Source: Oscillospiraceae bacterium (GTDB lineage: Bacteria; Bacillota; Clostridia; Oscillospirales; Ruminococcaceae). From it: DNA of 60,680 bases. The DNA is taken from the NCBI GenBank assembly GCA_029006135.1, contig JAQXGE010000026.1, forward strand, positions 1 to 60,680. Reading direction: 5' to 3'. Both the position numbers and the translations under genes were made by a program. Shown here one piece after another: positions 33,818 to 42,451 of this stretch (positions are counted from its first letter, which is position 1; each line of letters begins with the position of its first letter). The notes under the pieces were generated by a model. The model worked only from the letters and a program-made list of their open reading frames with translations. It did no database searches and was not told the origin of the DNA.

Positions 33818-34483
33818 TCAAATACCGTAAGTGTTGAGTTTTTTCTCGCCCCAGCGCTGAACGCGGGTGAGAACGGTGCAGAACAGCAGGTAGACGAGCG
33901 CCACCTCAATGTAAAGTGCCAGCGGTTCATACACGCGGGAGACAATGCGCTGGGTGGCCATGAACATCTCGGTCACCGTGATATTGGCGGCCAGGGAGGT
34001 GTCCTTCACCAGCGAGATGAGGGAGTTAAACAGCGGCGGGAACGCCGTGCGCATGGCCTGCGGCAGCACGATGCGGCGCATTGTCTGCAAATAGGTCATG
34101 CCCACGCAGTAGCCCGCCTCGAGCTGACCGGACGGGACCGACTCAAGCGCGGCACGAATGCTCTCACTGCAATAGGCGCCCTCGTTGATGGAGAAGCAAA
34201 TCACGGCCGCCGGGAACGGGTCGATGAGGATTCCCACACTGGGCAGACCGTAGAACACCACAAACAGCTGCACGAGCACCGGCGTGCCGCGGATGAACCA
34301 GACGTAAAACCGGGCCAGCTGTTCCAGCACCGGGACGTGCGCAAACCGGATCAGCGCCGTGATTACCGCAATGACAAGCGCAAGGGCAAAGGAGATCAGC
34401 GTCAGCGGAATGGTCACGGTCAGGCCGGGGATGATGATTTTCGGCAGGGAATCCAAAAGAATCCCCGCAAGACGTTCGCTCAT
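33818..34483 (-). CDS. Polar amino-acid ABC transporter permease
   Basis: A 221-residue HisM/GlnP-type permease. The N-terminal PGLTVTIPLTLISFALAL near residue 20 starts the membrane domain. The EAA loop reads LEAGYCVGMTYLQTMRRIVLP (G at the expected place), followed by PQAMRTAFPPLFNSLISLVKDTSLA, both broken here at the usual boundaries of the coupling helix. It forms the channel of the importer. The start at 34483 follows AAAAGAGGTGGGAAGT. First gene of the operon, with promoter at 34520-34548. Confidence 0.93.
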   Translation of the reverse strand: MSERLAGILLDSLPKIIIPGLTVTIPLTLISFALALVIAVITALIRFAHVPVLEQLARFYVWFIRGTPVLVQLFVVFYGLPSVGILIDPFPAAVICFSINEGAYCSESIRAALESVPSGQLEAGYCVGMTYLQTMRRIVLPQAMRTAFPPLFNSLISLVKDTSLAANITVTEMFMATQRIVSRVYEPLALYIEVALVYLLFCTVLTRVQRWGEKKLNTYGI

Positions 34484-34519
34484 ACTTCCCACCTCTTTTA
34501 TATATCCTATCAGACCACT

Positions 34520-34548
34520 ATTATAATGGCAAAGTGTCAAAATTGCAA
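34520..34548 (-). promoter_or_regulatory. Proximal promoter of the amino-acid ABC operon
   Basis: Minus strand TTGCAA (34548-34543), 17-bp spacer, TATAAT (34525-34520). It lies downstream of the terminator at 34582-34608. Confidence 0.75.
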
Positions 34549-34581
34549 CGTTCAGCCCTGCAATCCCTCAAATACAAACAC

Positions 34582-34608
34582 AAAAGCCCGCTTATTCAGC
34601 GGGCTTTT
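34582..34608. terminator. Bidirectional terminator of the putative small RNA / leader
   Basis: AAAAGCCCGCT, TATTC, AGCGGGCTTTT. A 11-bp stem with T-runs both ways, in a gap with no annotated gene. Confidence 0.8.
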
Positions 34609-34690
34609 GTGCATAGAGGGGTGGGAAAGTATATAAAGGTCAGATGATGTTTAATTTATGAATCGGGGCGTTGTTTTCGCCCTCAACTGT
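34582..34690 (-). ncRNA. Putative small RNA or transcription leader (about 109 nt)
   Basis: A consensus minus-strand promoter (34724-34697) would start transcription near 34690, and an intrinsic terminator ends it at 34582. No open frame with a ribosome binding site lies between. The RNA begins AAAGTTACAGTTGAGGGCG and holds one small hairpin (GGCG/CGCC) before the terminator. Because the ABC permease starts 207 nt further on, it could instead be a regulated leader of that operon. No known riboswitch was recognised. Confidence 0.5.
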
Positions 34691-34696
34691 AACTTT

Positions 34697-34724
34697 ATTA
34701 TACCCCATATTCTTAAAATGTCAA
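34697..34724 (-). promoter_or_regulatory. Consensus promoter of the putative small RNA
   Basis: Minus strand TTGACA (34724-34719), 16-bp spacer, TATAAT (34702-34697). Confidence 0.8.
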
Positions 34725-34733
34725 ATGCCGGAC

Positions 34734-34762
34734 TTGCTTTTTCTTTTTTGTTTTATTATAAT
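34734..34762 (+). promoter_or_regulatory. Promoter of the Lrp/AsnC gene
   Basis: TTGCTT (34734-34739), 17-bp spacer, TATAAT (34757-34762). It leaves a 5' leader of about 135 nt, which contains the octamer TGACCAAA twice, 20 bp apart, just before the start codon. Confidence 0.6.
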
Positions 34763-34903
34763 TATCGGCAGATGACTTTATTAAATTTAGCTCAAACCAA
34801 AAAATCGTGAGTTTTCCGGTTTTTGTTAGCCTCTACAAGCCAAATTGCCTTAATTTTATTTTTTTTGTACTCATTGACCAAAATCAACAGGAAGTGACCA
34901 AAG

Positions 34904-35332
34904 ATGGACGAACTTGACAACAAAATCATCCGCCTGCTGATGCACAACGCCCGGATGCCGGTCAAGGAGATTGCCAAGCAGGTCAATCTGACAAGCCCTG
35001 CGGTCTCGAGCCGGATTCACCGCCTTGAGCAGGAGGGGGTCATTGGCGGCTACACGGTGCTTCTCCACCGTCCCGGTGAGGAGAAGCGGGTCGAAGCGCT
35101 CATCTCCATCCAGACCACCGGTGCAGCGCGGGAGGACTTTCTGCAGCTGATCCCGAGCGAGCCGCAGATTCTTCAGTGCTACCGCGTGACAGGCAGTTAC
35201 AATTTTATCGTCAAGGCAAGCTGTGCGGGCATTGATGAACTGGAACACCTGCTCACGCGGCTGCAGAAGTTCGGCAGCACCAACACCCAGATTATTCTGA
35301 CCACGCCGCTTGACCGGCAGCTTTCCCTTTAA
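34904..35332 (+). CDS. Lrp/AsnC family transcriptional regulator
   Basis: A 142-residue regulator: N-terminal winged-helix DNA-binding domain (MDELDNKIIRLLMHNARMP, then KEIAKQVNLTSPAVSSRI near residue 22) and a C-terminal RAM/AsnC ligand domain (QILQCYRVTGSYNFIVKA near 88). Members sense amino acids as octamers. Its divergent position next to an amino-acid ABC importer suggests that operon, and possibly the putative small RNA promoter, as targets; this is inference. The start follows CAGGAAGTGACCAAAG. First gene of a three-gene unit. Confidence 0.93.
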   Translation: MDELDNKIIRLLMHNARMPVKEIAKQVNLTSPAVSSRIHRLEQEGVIGGYTVLLHRPGEEKRVEALISIQTTGAAREDFLQLIPSEPQILQCYRVTGSYNFIVKASCAGIDELEHLLTRLQKFGSTNTQIILTTPLDRQLSL

Positions 35333-35346
35333 GGAGGAAGATTCCT

Positions 35347-35784
35347 ATGACATTCTGCAAACAGTGCGGGCTTCTCGTCCCGCAGGGTTCCCGGTTCTGC
35401 CCGCGGTGCGGCGCAGCAGTGCCGCCCGCGCCTCTGTGCCCGGTTTACGCCCCGGACAGCGCTCGTGATACCGCATCCCACACAGCGGGCAGAGATGCCG
35501 AATTTTCCGGTTCGGTCAAATATGCCCATTCCGAGCCGCCTGAAATGCCGACCTGGCGGTATCTTGTGACGCTGCTGCTCTTTGCCATCCCGGCCGTAGG
35601 GCTGGTGCTGATGGTCGTTCTGTCGTTTGCCCGCGGGAAGTACCCGGAACGCCAGCGTCTGGCGCGCGCCTGCCTGATTAAGCGCCTGATCATTGACTTG
35701 ATTCTGCCGCTTATTGCGATTTTGCTGTTCCTTTTTGTCAATTCCGCCACCTATTCCGTTATGTACATGACACGCCCGTTCTGA
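35347..35784 (+). CDS. Zinc-ribbon membrane protein
   Basis: A 145-residue protein with an N-terminal zinc ribbon FCKQCGLLVPQGSRFCPRCG (two CxxC pairs, residues 4-7 and 19-22), a Pro/Ala-rich linker, and two hydrophobic segments near 71-91 (LVTLLLFAIPAVGLVLMVVL) and 112-133 (RLIIDLILPLIAILLFLF). This architecture is common in Firmicutes and of unknown role. It starts 14 bp after the regulator, with AAGGAGGAAGATTCCT before the ATG, so it is cotranscribed. Confidence 0.8.
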   Translation: MTFCKQCGLLVPQGSRFCPRCGAAVPPAPLCPVYAPDSARDTASHTAGRDAEFSGSVKYAHSEPPEMPTWRYLVTLLLFAIPAVGLVLMVVLSFARGKYPERQRLARACLIKRLIIDLILPLIAILLFLFVNSATYSVMYMTRPF

Positions 35785-35830
35785 TGGCAGCATCCACACA
35801 TCTTTTTATAAAAAGGAGGCAGAGCCTGAT

Positions 35831-36820
35831 ATGAAGGCGTCCGTTATCATCCCTAATCTGAACGGCGCGGGCTGGCTGAAAGACTCGATTGAGTCCATCT
35901 ATGCGCAGACCGAACAGGATTTTGAACTCATCGTGGTGGACAACGGTTCCACCGATGAAAGTCTGAACATTGCGCGCAGCTACTGCGGCCGGGAGCGCTA
36001 CACCCTCATTGAAAACGCCGAGAACACCGGGTTTTCCCACGCGGTGAACCAGGGCATCGCGATTGCGAAGGGCGAATTTATCGCGCTGTTCAACAATGAC
36101 GCGTTTGCGGAGCCGGGCTGGCTCGCGGAACTGATCAAAACCGCGCAGAGCGACCCGCGCATCTTTGCGGTGTCCAGCCTGATGCTGCGCTACTATGAGC
36201 CGGAGTTGGCGGACGATGCCGGCGACTATGTGACGATTCTCGGCTTTGCCTGCAAGCGCGGGGACGGGCTGCGGGCCGAGCGGTACCAAAAGCCCTGCCG
36301 GGTCTTTTCGGCCTGCGGCGGCGCGGCGCTGTACAGAAAATCCATTTTGGATAAAATCGGTGTTTTTGACGAATTGTTTTTTGCGTATTATGAGGACGTG
36401 GACCTGTCCTGGCGGGCCAACAACCACGGCTACAAGAATGTTTACTGCCCCACCGCCCGCTGCCGCCATATCTGCGGCGCCACAACGGGCGCGGTGCGGT
36501 ACAACCCGTTCAAGAGCATCCAGAGCGGGCGCAACAGTATTCTGCTGCCCTACAAGAATATGCCGGCCGGGATGCTGGTGCTGAACTTTATCCCGCTGGC
36601 GCTGGGGTATCTTTTAAAAGTTGTAATGTTCCGCCTGCGCGGCTTTGGCGGTGACTATGCCAAAGGCTTTGCCGAGGCGAAAATTGCCCTGCCGAAGATT
36701 GACAAGCCGAAATTCCGCTGGCGGAACCTGCCCTATTACATCTGGTGCGAGGGCAGCATGATTGCCGGGCTTTTCCGCTACATCGTCTACCGCGTCCAGC
36801 GCGCACTGAAAATCACCTGA
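35831..36820 (+). CDS. Glycosyltransferase family 2 (rhamnosyltransferase-like)
   Basis: A 329-residue GT-A enzyme. SVIIPNLNGAGWLKDSI near residue 4 and VVDNGSTDESL near 37 bind the nucleotide sugar; LFNNDAFAEPGWL near 86 holds the DxD-equivalent (NND), and YYEDVDLSWR near 195 is the acceptor-side motif of rhamnosyltransferase-type GT2 proteins. Near the C-terminus a hydrophobic stretch (AGMLVLNFIPLALGYLL) may be membrane associated. It probably adds a sugar to a surface polysaccharide. Third in the Lrp unit (46 bp after the zinc-ribbon gene) and convergent with the glycan operon that follows. Confidence 0.88.
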   Translation: MKASVIIPNLNGAGWLKDSIESIYAQTEQDFELIVVDNGSTDESLNIARSYCGRERYTLIENAENTGFSHAVNQGIAIAKGEFIALFNNDAFAEPGWLAELIKTAQSDPRIFAVSSLMLRYYEPELADDAGDYVTILGFACKRGDGLRAERYQKPCRVFSACGGAALYRKSILDKIGVFDELFFAYYEDVDLSWRANNHGYKNVYCPTARCRHICGATTGAVRYNPFKSIQSGRNSILLPYKNMPAGMLVLNFIPLALGYLLKVVMFRLRGFGGDYAKGFAEAKIALPKIDKPKFRWRNLPYYIWCEGSMIAGLFRYIVYRVQRALKIT

Positions 36821-36856
36821 CTGCAAAGGTGCCGCTTTGAGCGGCAGCTTTCAACA

Positions 36857-36891
36857 TACAAAAAGGCTCCCTCACTTGAGGGAGCCTTTTT
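36857..36891. terminator. Bidirectional terminator between GT2 and the glycan operon
   Basis: AAAAAGGCTCCCTCA-CT-TGAGGGAGCCTTTTT, a 15-bp perfect stem. Confidence 0.88.
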
Positions 36892-36923
36892 GCATTGCAG
36901 AATCGGCGGGCAAAGTGCCGGGA

Positions 36924-37628
36924 TTATTTCCGCTTCCAGATTTTCAGTTTTTTCACAACAGCCGCAAGCCAGCTGAGTGCGGCGGCGGCAAGCGCCGGGA
37001 GAAGGACAAGACAGAACAGTTCGTACCAGTCGGGCAGCAGATAATCCGCCCCACCGGGCAGCGTATCCGCCGCATTGAGGGATAGCACCCCATCCGCAAA
37101 GGTGATGCCCACCTGCTTATTCTCGTCCGGGCTGCACGGGTCAAGGCGCAGGGCCGAGATATTTTTGCGCGGCAATGTGTAGACGTAGGTCCCGTCTGCG
37201 CGCACTTCCGGGAATACGCGGCGGTCCTGACTGTACGGTTCCACAGGGGAAGTCGTATAGTAAAGGCACATTTCGCGCGGTGTACCGTCAAATTCCGCCT
37301 TATAGCTCAGCGTGCGCACCACACGCCCGTCAAGATTTTCAAGAATCATCTGCGGGTCACCGCCCACCGTGACAAGCTGACCGCTCACGCTGCCATCCTG
37401 GGAGGAAATCACTGCGCCGTTCTCCCCTGCGTCCAGTTCCGCAAGGATAAACTCCTGCACCGTGACCGCCTGTTCACTCAGCCTCCCCTGACTGCGGGCA
37501 AAGCTGTCCTGCGCCCAGTTCCACAGTCCCGCGCAGGTCCACAGGAGCACTGCCACAATCCAGCACAGAGCCGGGAGCGCCCATTTTTTTTCAAAAAAGC
37601 CGGTCAAGCGCTGTTTTAACTCTTTCAT
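36924..37628 (-). CDS. Small membrane-anchored partner protein, copy 1
   Basis: A 234-residue protein with a membrane segment near residues 17-36 (LPALCWIVAVLLWTCAGLW), an extracytoplasmic beta-rich middle, and a second membrane segment near the C-terminus (ELFCLVLLPALAAAALSWL). The middle has LYYTTSPVEPYSQDRR, DGTYVYTLPRKNISALRLDP, matching the protein at 39711-40370 (LYYLEPGQTDYSESRK, GEYTFDLGGVTVTGLRIDP). The pair is clearly paralogous. Its start ATG overlaps the stop of the polytopic gene upstream by four bases (ATGA), so the two are translationally coupled. Function unknown; a partner of the GT-C-like protein is likely. Confidence 0.72.
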   Translation of the reverse strand: MKELKQRLTGFFEKKWALPALCWIVAVLLWTCAGLWNWAQDSFARSQGRLSEQAVTVQEFILAELDAGENGAVISSQDGSVSGQLVTVGGDPQMILENLDGRVVRTLSYKAEFDGTPREMCLYYTTSPVEPYSQDRRVFPEVRADGTYVYTLPRKNISALRLDPCSPDENKQVGITFADGVLSLNAADTLPGGADYLLPDWYELFCLVLLPALAAAALSWLAAVVKKLKIWKRK

Positions 37629-39673
37629 TGTGCCGCCTCCATCTCCATGGGCGCATAGCCCTGCGCGGTCACGCGGTAAAGCACCGTCTGCCCGTCAAGG
37701 GCCGCCTGCAGGTGGTCGGTGAAAAGATCACCGTAGCTTTGCACAAAAATATCGTCAATTTTTTGGAGGAACAGTACGGTGCAGCCGTTGCCGCGCACCG
37801 TCTCATCAAAGCGCTGTGCCGTATAGGGGTGGTAGTAGCGCTGTTTCACGCCTTCCTCCGGTTCGAGTTCGGCAAGGCCGAAGGTCCCGCCGCCGCCCTC
37901 CTGGGTCGCGCCTACGCCGGAATAATCCACGAGAATCGGGTAGAAGTCAAACACAGCGGAGAACCAGCCCTCGCCGTTGTCCCCCTGGCTGACGTAGAAC
38001 ACGCGGTCATCCTGACTGAGGTAACCGCTGACCCATTCGGCCTCCTGCCGGGCCGCTTTGCGGTCGGCGAACTCGCTGTCCGAGAAGCCCATCACCGAGA
38101 GCTGGGGCAGCACCATGGAATTGACCCGCACCAACATAAGCGCTACAATGCCAAGCAATGCACCCTGTGCGGCCAGTTTGTTCCAGCGCTCAGCAGGCGC
38201 ATTTTGTTCGCACACGGCGGAGGTGTTTTCCTGAAGCGCAAGGCTCAGGCAGGCCAGCGCCATCAGGAACCAGCCGATATAGTAGGTATAGATATAGCGG
38301 TTATAGTCAACCAGTCCCGCCGCCTGGTCGGGTTTGAAGATAAAGCCGTAGCTCAGTGCAAGCATGAGGTTATACCCGGCAAAGCACCCGACTGACAGCA
38401 CGCCCATCACGGAAATGCGCGTGCGGAGCCGTGCACTGCCCGCCGCAAAGACGGCCAGCGCAAAAATCAGCAGGATGAAAATCACAACGTTGCGGCCCTG
38501 CCCAATCATGCTGAGCTTGCCGTCCGCCGTCCAGAACTGGTGACCCATATCGGCCATTGCCTGCTCGAACTGCGGCTGACGCTCGGCATAGAAGCCTTCC
38601 ACCGGCTGGCCGAGCAGAATCTTAATGCCGTTGACCACCACCGAGGCGAGCGGCGTGCTCGTCTCCCCGGTGCCGCCCTCCGAGGCGCTGCGGGCAACCA
38701 GCATACTGACGTAGCGGACGTTCCAGAAATAGTAGATTGCCATCGGTGCGGCAAAACTGCACAGCGCAAAGCCTGTGCGCCGCACAAGGCCTTTGCGGAA
38801 GGGCTTTTCGGCAAAGAGCCAGGCATCCACGGCCACAAGCCCTGCCGCGACGAGGGAAAGCACAAAGGTGTTGGCCTTGATGTTGGCCGCAAGTGCCAGA
38901 ACCGGCAGCACAGCCCAGCGCGGGCCATCCGTGCGGCGAAGCGCAAGCCAGAGTGCCACGGCGCCGCCCAGCATAAGACCGGCGGAAACGTCCCCGTACG
39001 CTGTCATGTAGGTTGTGTTCAGGTAGATGGTGTGGTTATAGGTCGTGAGGAACCACGGCGCGGCCCAGCACGCAGCCGCAAGCGGCACCGCCGTGCGGTA
39101 CTGCTTAAACTCAATGCCGCCGAGCACCGCGGCAAAGGCCGCAAAGGCAAGAACATCGTAGGCAAGATAAATTTTCCAGTCCGCATAGTGACCAAAGAAC
39201 TGGAAGAAGTAGGACAGCAGCGGCAGTCCGGGGTTCTGTGTGACGGGCCACGGGGTGCCAAGGGTCGCCGTGGAATAAAGGCGGTTATCCATCTTGGTCA
39301 CCTTGACCGCCGTTGCCCAAAGGCTCAGTTCGTCATATCCGGTCGCCATGGGCTGACGCAGCGAGAAATACACGGCAAACGCCGCAGACATTCCCCAGAA
39401 CAGCAGTGCGCCGGGGGTCAGCAGTTTGCGGAGATCCGGGCGCTTGCCGCCGTGAGGGAGCAGCGCCCAAAGTCCAAGGCCCGCAAAGGCAAGGTAGAGC
39501 ACCACCATGCCGGGAAAAAGCCAGTCCCCCATACCGGCCGCCGTGAGCCATGCCGCCGCACAGCCCAGTGCCGTGAGGGGGGCCAGAGCCGAATGAAGCC
39601 CGCACCGCAGGGTCAAAAACGCACAGAACAAAAACAATACCGCCAGCGCGGTCAGCACACCGAGCAGTTCCAC
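37625..39673 (-). CDS. Polytopic GT-C-like membrane glycosyltransferase candidate, copy 1
   Basis: About 682 residues, with many hydrophobic helices over the first 500 and a soluble C-terminal domain. An acidic pair in ATGYDELSLWATAV near residue 110 follows the first helices, as in the DE/DD loop of GT-C enzymes. Further features are NPGLPLLSYFFQFFGHY near 148 and the C-terminal DDRVFYVSQGDNGEGWF. These match the gene at 40367-42382 (WDEFTAWGLAPK, FTYPATSLVSCLFQ, PDRVLVISQGDDATRW). GT-C proteins use polyprenyl-phosphate sugars at the outer face of the membrane. The start is taken as GTG at 39673, eight bases after AGGAGG; a TTG at 39679 is too close to it. Confidence 0.72.
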   Translation of the reverse strand: MELLGVLTALAVLFLFCAFLTLRCGLHSALAPLTALGCAAAWLTAAGMGDWLFPGMVVLYLAFAGLGLWALLPHGGKRPDLRKLLTPGALLFWGMSAAFAVYFSLRQPMATGYDELSLWATAVKVTKMDNRLYSTATLGTPWPVTQNPGLPLLSYFFQFFGHYADWKIYLAYDVLAFAAFAAVLGGIEFKQYRTAVPLAAACWAAPWFLTTYNHTIYLNTTYMTAYGDVSAGLMLGGAVALWLALRRTDGPRWAVLPVLALAANIKANTFVLSLVAAGLVAVDAWLFAEKPFRKGLVRRTGFALCSFAAPMAIYYFWNVRYVSMLVARSASEGGTGETSTPLASVVVNGIKILLGQPVEGFYAERQPQFEQAMADMGHQFWTADGKLSMIGQGRNVVIFILLIFALAVFAAGSARLRTRISVMGVLSVGCFAGYNLMLALSYGFIFKPDQAAGLVDYNRYIYTYYIGWFLMALACLSLALQENTSAVCEQNAPAERWNKLAAQGALLGIVALMLVRVNSMVLPQLSVMGFSDSEFADRKAARQEAEWVSGYLSQDDRVFYVSQGDNGEGWFSAVFDFYPILVDYSGVGATQEGGGGTFGLAELEPEEGVKQRYYHPYTAQRFDETVRGNGCTVLFLQKIDDIFVQSYGDLFTDHLQAALDGQTVLYRVTAQGYAPMEMEAAQ

Positions 39674-39710
39674 CGGCAAAGCCTCCTTTCCTTCTTTTCA
39701 CAGTATCACG

Positions 39711-40370
39711 TTATTTTTTCTTGAAAATGTCCAAAATCAGCGCTGCAAGAGCCGCTGCCACAGCGGGCAGGAAGAGCAGGCACAGCCACTGTCCGCCGCT
39801 TGGCAGAAATCGCTCGTACCACGGCGAAGCCGGATTCAGTTCCACACCGGTAAACTTGGTGGGAACGCCGCCCACACTGTCGGGGTCAATGCGCAGTCCC
39901 GTGACCGTCACGCCGCCCAAATCAAAGGTATATTCCCCTTCCCCGGTGACTTTGGCAAAGACCTTGCGGCTTTCGCTGTAATCGGTCTGACCGGGTTCGA
40001 GGTAATAGAGCGTCACGCTGCCCGGGGGCAGATAGTGCCATGCCTCAAGGCGGACCGTCTCCACCCAGGCTTCACCCTGCCAGAGGATATGCGGGTCATT
40101 GTCGGTGGAGAGATACCATCCCGGCTCGTCCACAGGCGCTGTGTGCCACTCATCGTCCTCATAGTTGACAAAACTCTCAAACTGCAGATTCTCGGCCGTG
40201 AGGGTCGTTGTCAGCATGGTGCCGTCCGCCTTGTGTGACAGCATGACTGCACTGCGCGCAAACACGCTGACGATCCAGAGAATGGCCGCAAGCGCGTAGG
40301 CCACCGTCAGCAGCTGGCGGGCGCTGACTGCGCGGGGTGTATCACGGCGCGCGGATGAAGTCTTTTTCAT
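39711..40370 (-). CDS. Small membrane-anchored partner protein, copy 2
   Basis: A 219-residue paralogue of the protein at 36924-37628. It has an N-terminal membrane segment (LLTVAYALAAILWIVSVF near residue 20), an extracytoplasmic domain with WHYLPPGSVTLYYLEPGQ and FTGVELNPASPWYERFLP, and a C-terminal membrane segment (LLFLPAVAAALAALILDIF) followed by KKK. Its ATG overlaps the stop of the polytopic gene before it (ATGA), as in copy 1. The coupling in both copies supports a fixed two-protein complex. Not recognised as any named family. Confidence 0.72.
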   Translation of the reverse strand: MKKTSSARRDTPRAVSARQLLTVAYALAAILWIVSVFARSAVMLSHKADGTMLTTTLTAENLQFESFVNYEDDEWHTAPVDEPGWYLSTDNDPHILWQGEAWVETVRLEAWHYLPPGSVTLYYLEPGQTDYSESRKVFAKVTGEGEYTFDLGGVTVTGLRIDPDSVGGVPTKFTGVELNPASPWYERFLPSGGQWLCLLFLPAVAAALAALILDIFKKK

Positions 40371-42382
40371 TGTGCCACCCCGCTTTCCGCAATCGCCACC
40401 GGCGTGAAGGCAATGGTCTTATCCCGGCCTTCAAAGCGGTAGAGCGTGGCGGGCATTCCGGCGCTCAAGCCCCCTGCAAAACGGTCGCTGAACTCCCGTT
40501 CCAGGTAATCGTCCGCCCGGTCAATGAGCAGATAATCAATATTTTTTTCTTCCATATAGGCGGTGAGGGATTCATCGGTACAGACCGCTTCAAAATCGTA
40601 GAGTTCCCAGTTCAGGCTCTCGACAAGGTTCATAAAATCCGAGTCCCAGCGGCTGGAGTAGTCATCCGTTCCCCACCAGATTCCGCCGTAGCCGTTGACG
40701 ACTTTGGCCGTCAGTTCGTACTTATAGTAATACCAGCGGGTCGCATCATCGCCCTGGCTGATTACCAGCACGCGGTCCGGCCAATCCAGCACGGTGTTCA
40801 TTGTCTGTGCCCGCTGCTTGACATCACGGCGCAGCGTATAAACGCTGTCCGCGTCTGACCAGAACCCTGCTGTCGGCACACCGCGCCAGAAAAACACCGC
40901 GAACACCGCTGCGGCGGCAAGTGCCGCTGCAGCACGGCCGAACTTTGCGGCAATTCCCTGGCTCTGCGCCGCAGAAATGCCCAGCACACAGAAGCCTGCC
41001 AGCATCCAGCCCTCCAGATACGGCGCAATATAGCGCTCGAAATCCTTGAGTGCTGCTCCTTCGGCCTCCGAGAAATTATAGAAATACAGAATCAGGTGGA
41101 ACGCATACAGCGCGGCAAAGCAGAACGCCGCACCGGCAAACCCTGCCACCACCCGCCGCCGGGGTGCCCCCTTTGGCGCGGCAATGCCCGCCGCCAGATA
41201 AATCAGCAGGATGCAGCAAACCGCCGCAGCCGGTGAGCCGAGCAGGCAGACCCGGCGGGTGAAAAAGGCCTGCCCCATCGCAGTCATGATGGCGGCAAAG
41301 CGCGGTTCCCGCCCAATGCCAAGAAGCTGTTTAAGTCCCCCGGCAAGCACCGCACCGTAGCTCAGTCCCGCACTGCCCACGCTGGCCGCCGTGTCGGCGG
41401 TGGGGGTGACGGCGGCCGTATAGCGGTTCCAGCTCAAAAACACCGCAAGGACCGGCACGGCAAGTGCGGCGGTTTTGGCAAAGGCCGTGCCGAAAATCCG
41501 TGCCCGGCTGTGTGCGGCCGCGTGCGGGGTCCCGAACAGCTGGTCCAGCCCGATAAGGAACACCGCAATCAGGGCATAGGCAAAGCCGATGTCCTTTGTC
41601 ATTGTCAGCACGGCGAGCGGCAGAGCGCAAAGCGCAAAGCCGCTCCTGCGTCCGCCGGCCGCATAGTAAAGGCAGAGCGTGCCGCCGAACAGCATCGCAA
41701 TCTGGGTGTCCGCCATCGCGCAGCAATAGACGGTGGAGCGGGTTCCCACGGGAACCGTGCTGAAGAAAAACGGCAGCAGGAATCCCGCCGCAAAAATCAG
41801 CACACTGTTCGGCCAGTTTTTCCGCGGCAGAGCCGCCGCGGCGGCAATGCAGACAAACGCGGCAATATCGAGCGCCGCTAAGCACTGCCATTCACTGAAC
41901 TGCCCCGACCCGGTCTGGAACAGGCAGGACACAAGACTGGTGGCCGGGTAGGTGAAGCTCGCCGTCAGGTTGATGGGGTCCGCCACATAGAAGGCGGAGC
42001 GTTCCGCCACCATTTTGGGTGCCAGACCCCAGGCGGTAAATTCATCCCACTGGGTGAACATCGGCTGAAGCACGCCGAACAAAATCCAGATAAAGCACGC
42101 CCCGCCCACAAAGAACAAAAAACCCGGACTGCTCACGGCCTGGCGGATGGCCCGCACCCCGGCACGCACGCCGAAATACACCGCTCCCGCCAGCAATGCG
42201 GCAAAGACCGCAAACCGGCCAAGTTTGAGCAGCCCCAGCAATCCCGAAACATAGAGCAGTACCACCGCGCCGCAGAGAGTGGGCAGAGGCAGAACTGCCG
42301 CATCATGCCGCGTACAGGCTGCCGCGCAGAGGCAGAAAGCCGAAAAAAGCAGAATAAACGCAAGACCCATGATGATCTGCAC
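40367..42382 (-). CDS. Polytopic GT-C-like membrane glycosyltransferase candidate, copy 2
   Basis: About 671 residues. Hydrophobic helices fill residues 1-480; a C-terminal soluble domain follows. MFTQWDEFTAWGLAPKMV near residue 108 gives the loop-1 DE pair, and LYRFEGRDKT lies near the end. The domain end ADDYLEREFSDRFAGGL aligns with DDIFVQSYGDLFTDHL in copy 1. Alanine content is high. The start is a GTG at 42382 (or ATG at 42370); neither has a strong ribosome binding site (AAAGGCGG lies about 12 bases upstream of the GTG). It starts 69 bp after the DUF2142 stop and is coupled to the small protein downstream. Confidence 0.7.
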   Translation of the reverse strand: MQIIMGLAFILLFSAFCLCAAACTRHDAAVLPLPTLCGAVVLLYVSGLLGLLKLGRFAVFAALLAGAVYFGVRAGVRAIRQAVSSPGFLFFVGGACFIWILFGVLQPMFTQWDEFTAWGLAPKMVAERSAFYVADPINLTASFTYPATSLVSCLFQTGSGQFSEWQCLAALDIAAFVCIAAAAALPRKNWPNSVLIFAAGFLLPFFFSTVPVGTRSTVYCCAMADTQIAMLFGGTLCLYYAAGGRRSGFALCALPLAVLTMTKDIGFAYALIAVFLIGLDQLFGTPHAAAHSRARIFGTAFAKTAALAVPVLAVFLSWNRYTAAVTPTADTAASVGSAGLSYGAVLAGGLKQLLGIGREPRFAAIMTAMGQAFFTRRVCLLGSPAAAVCCILLIYLAAGIAAPKGAPRRRVVAGFAGAAFCFAALYAFHLILYFYNFSEAEGAALKDFERYIAPYLEGWMLAGFCVLGISAAQSQGIAAKFGRAAAALAAAAVFAVFFWRGVPTAGFWSDADSVYTLRRDVKQRAQTMNTVLDWPDRVLVISQGDDATRWYYYKYELTAKVVNGYGGIWWGTDDYSSRWDSDFMNLVESLNWELYDFEAVCTDESLTAYMEEKNIDYLLIDRADDYLEREFSDRFAGGLSAGMPATLYRFEGRDKTIAFTPVAIAESGVAQ

Positions 42383-42451
42383 TGACCGGACACCGCCTTT
42401 CTGCCGGGGAATTCCCGGACGATACCGCCCTGCAACCGGGCAGGAAATAAA

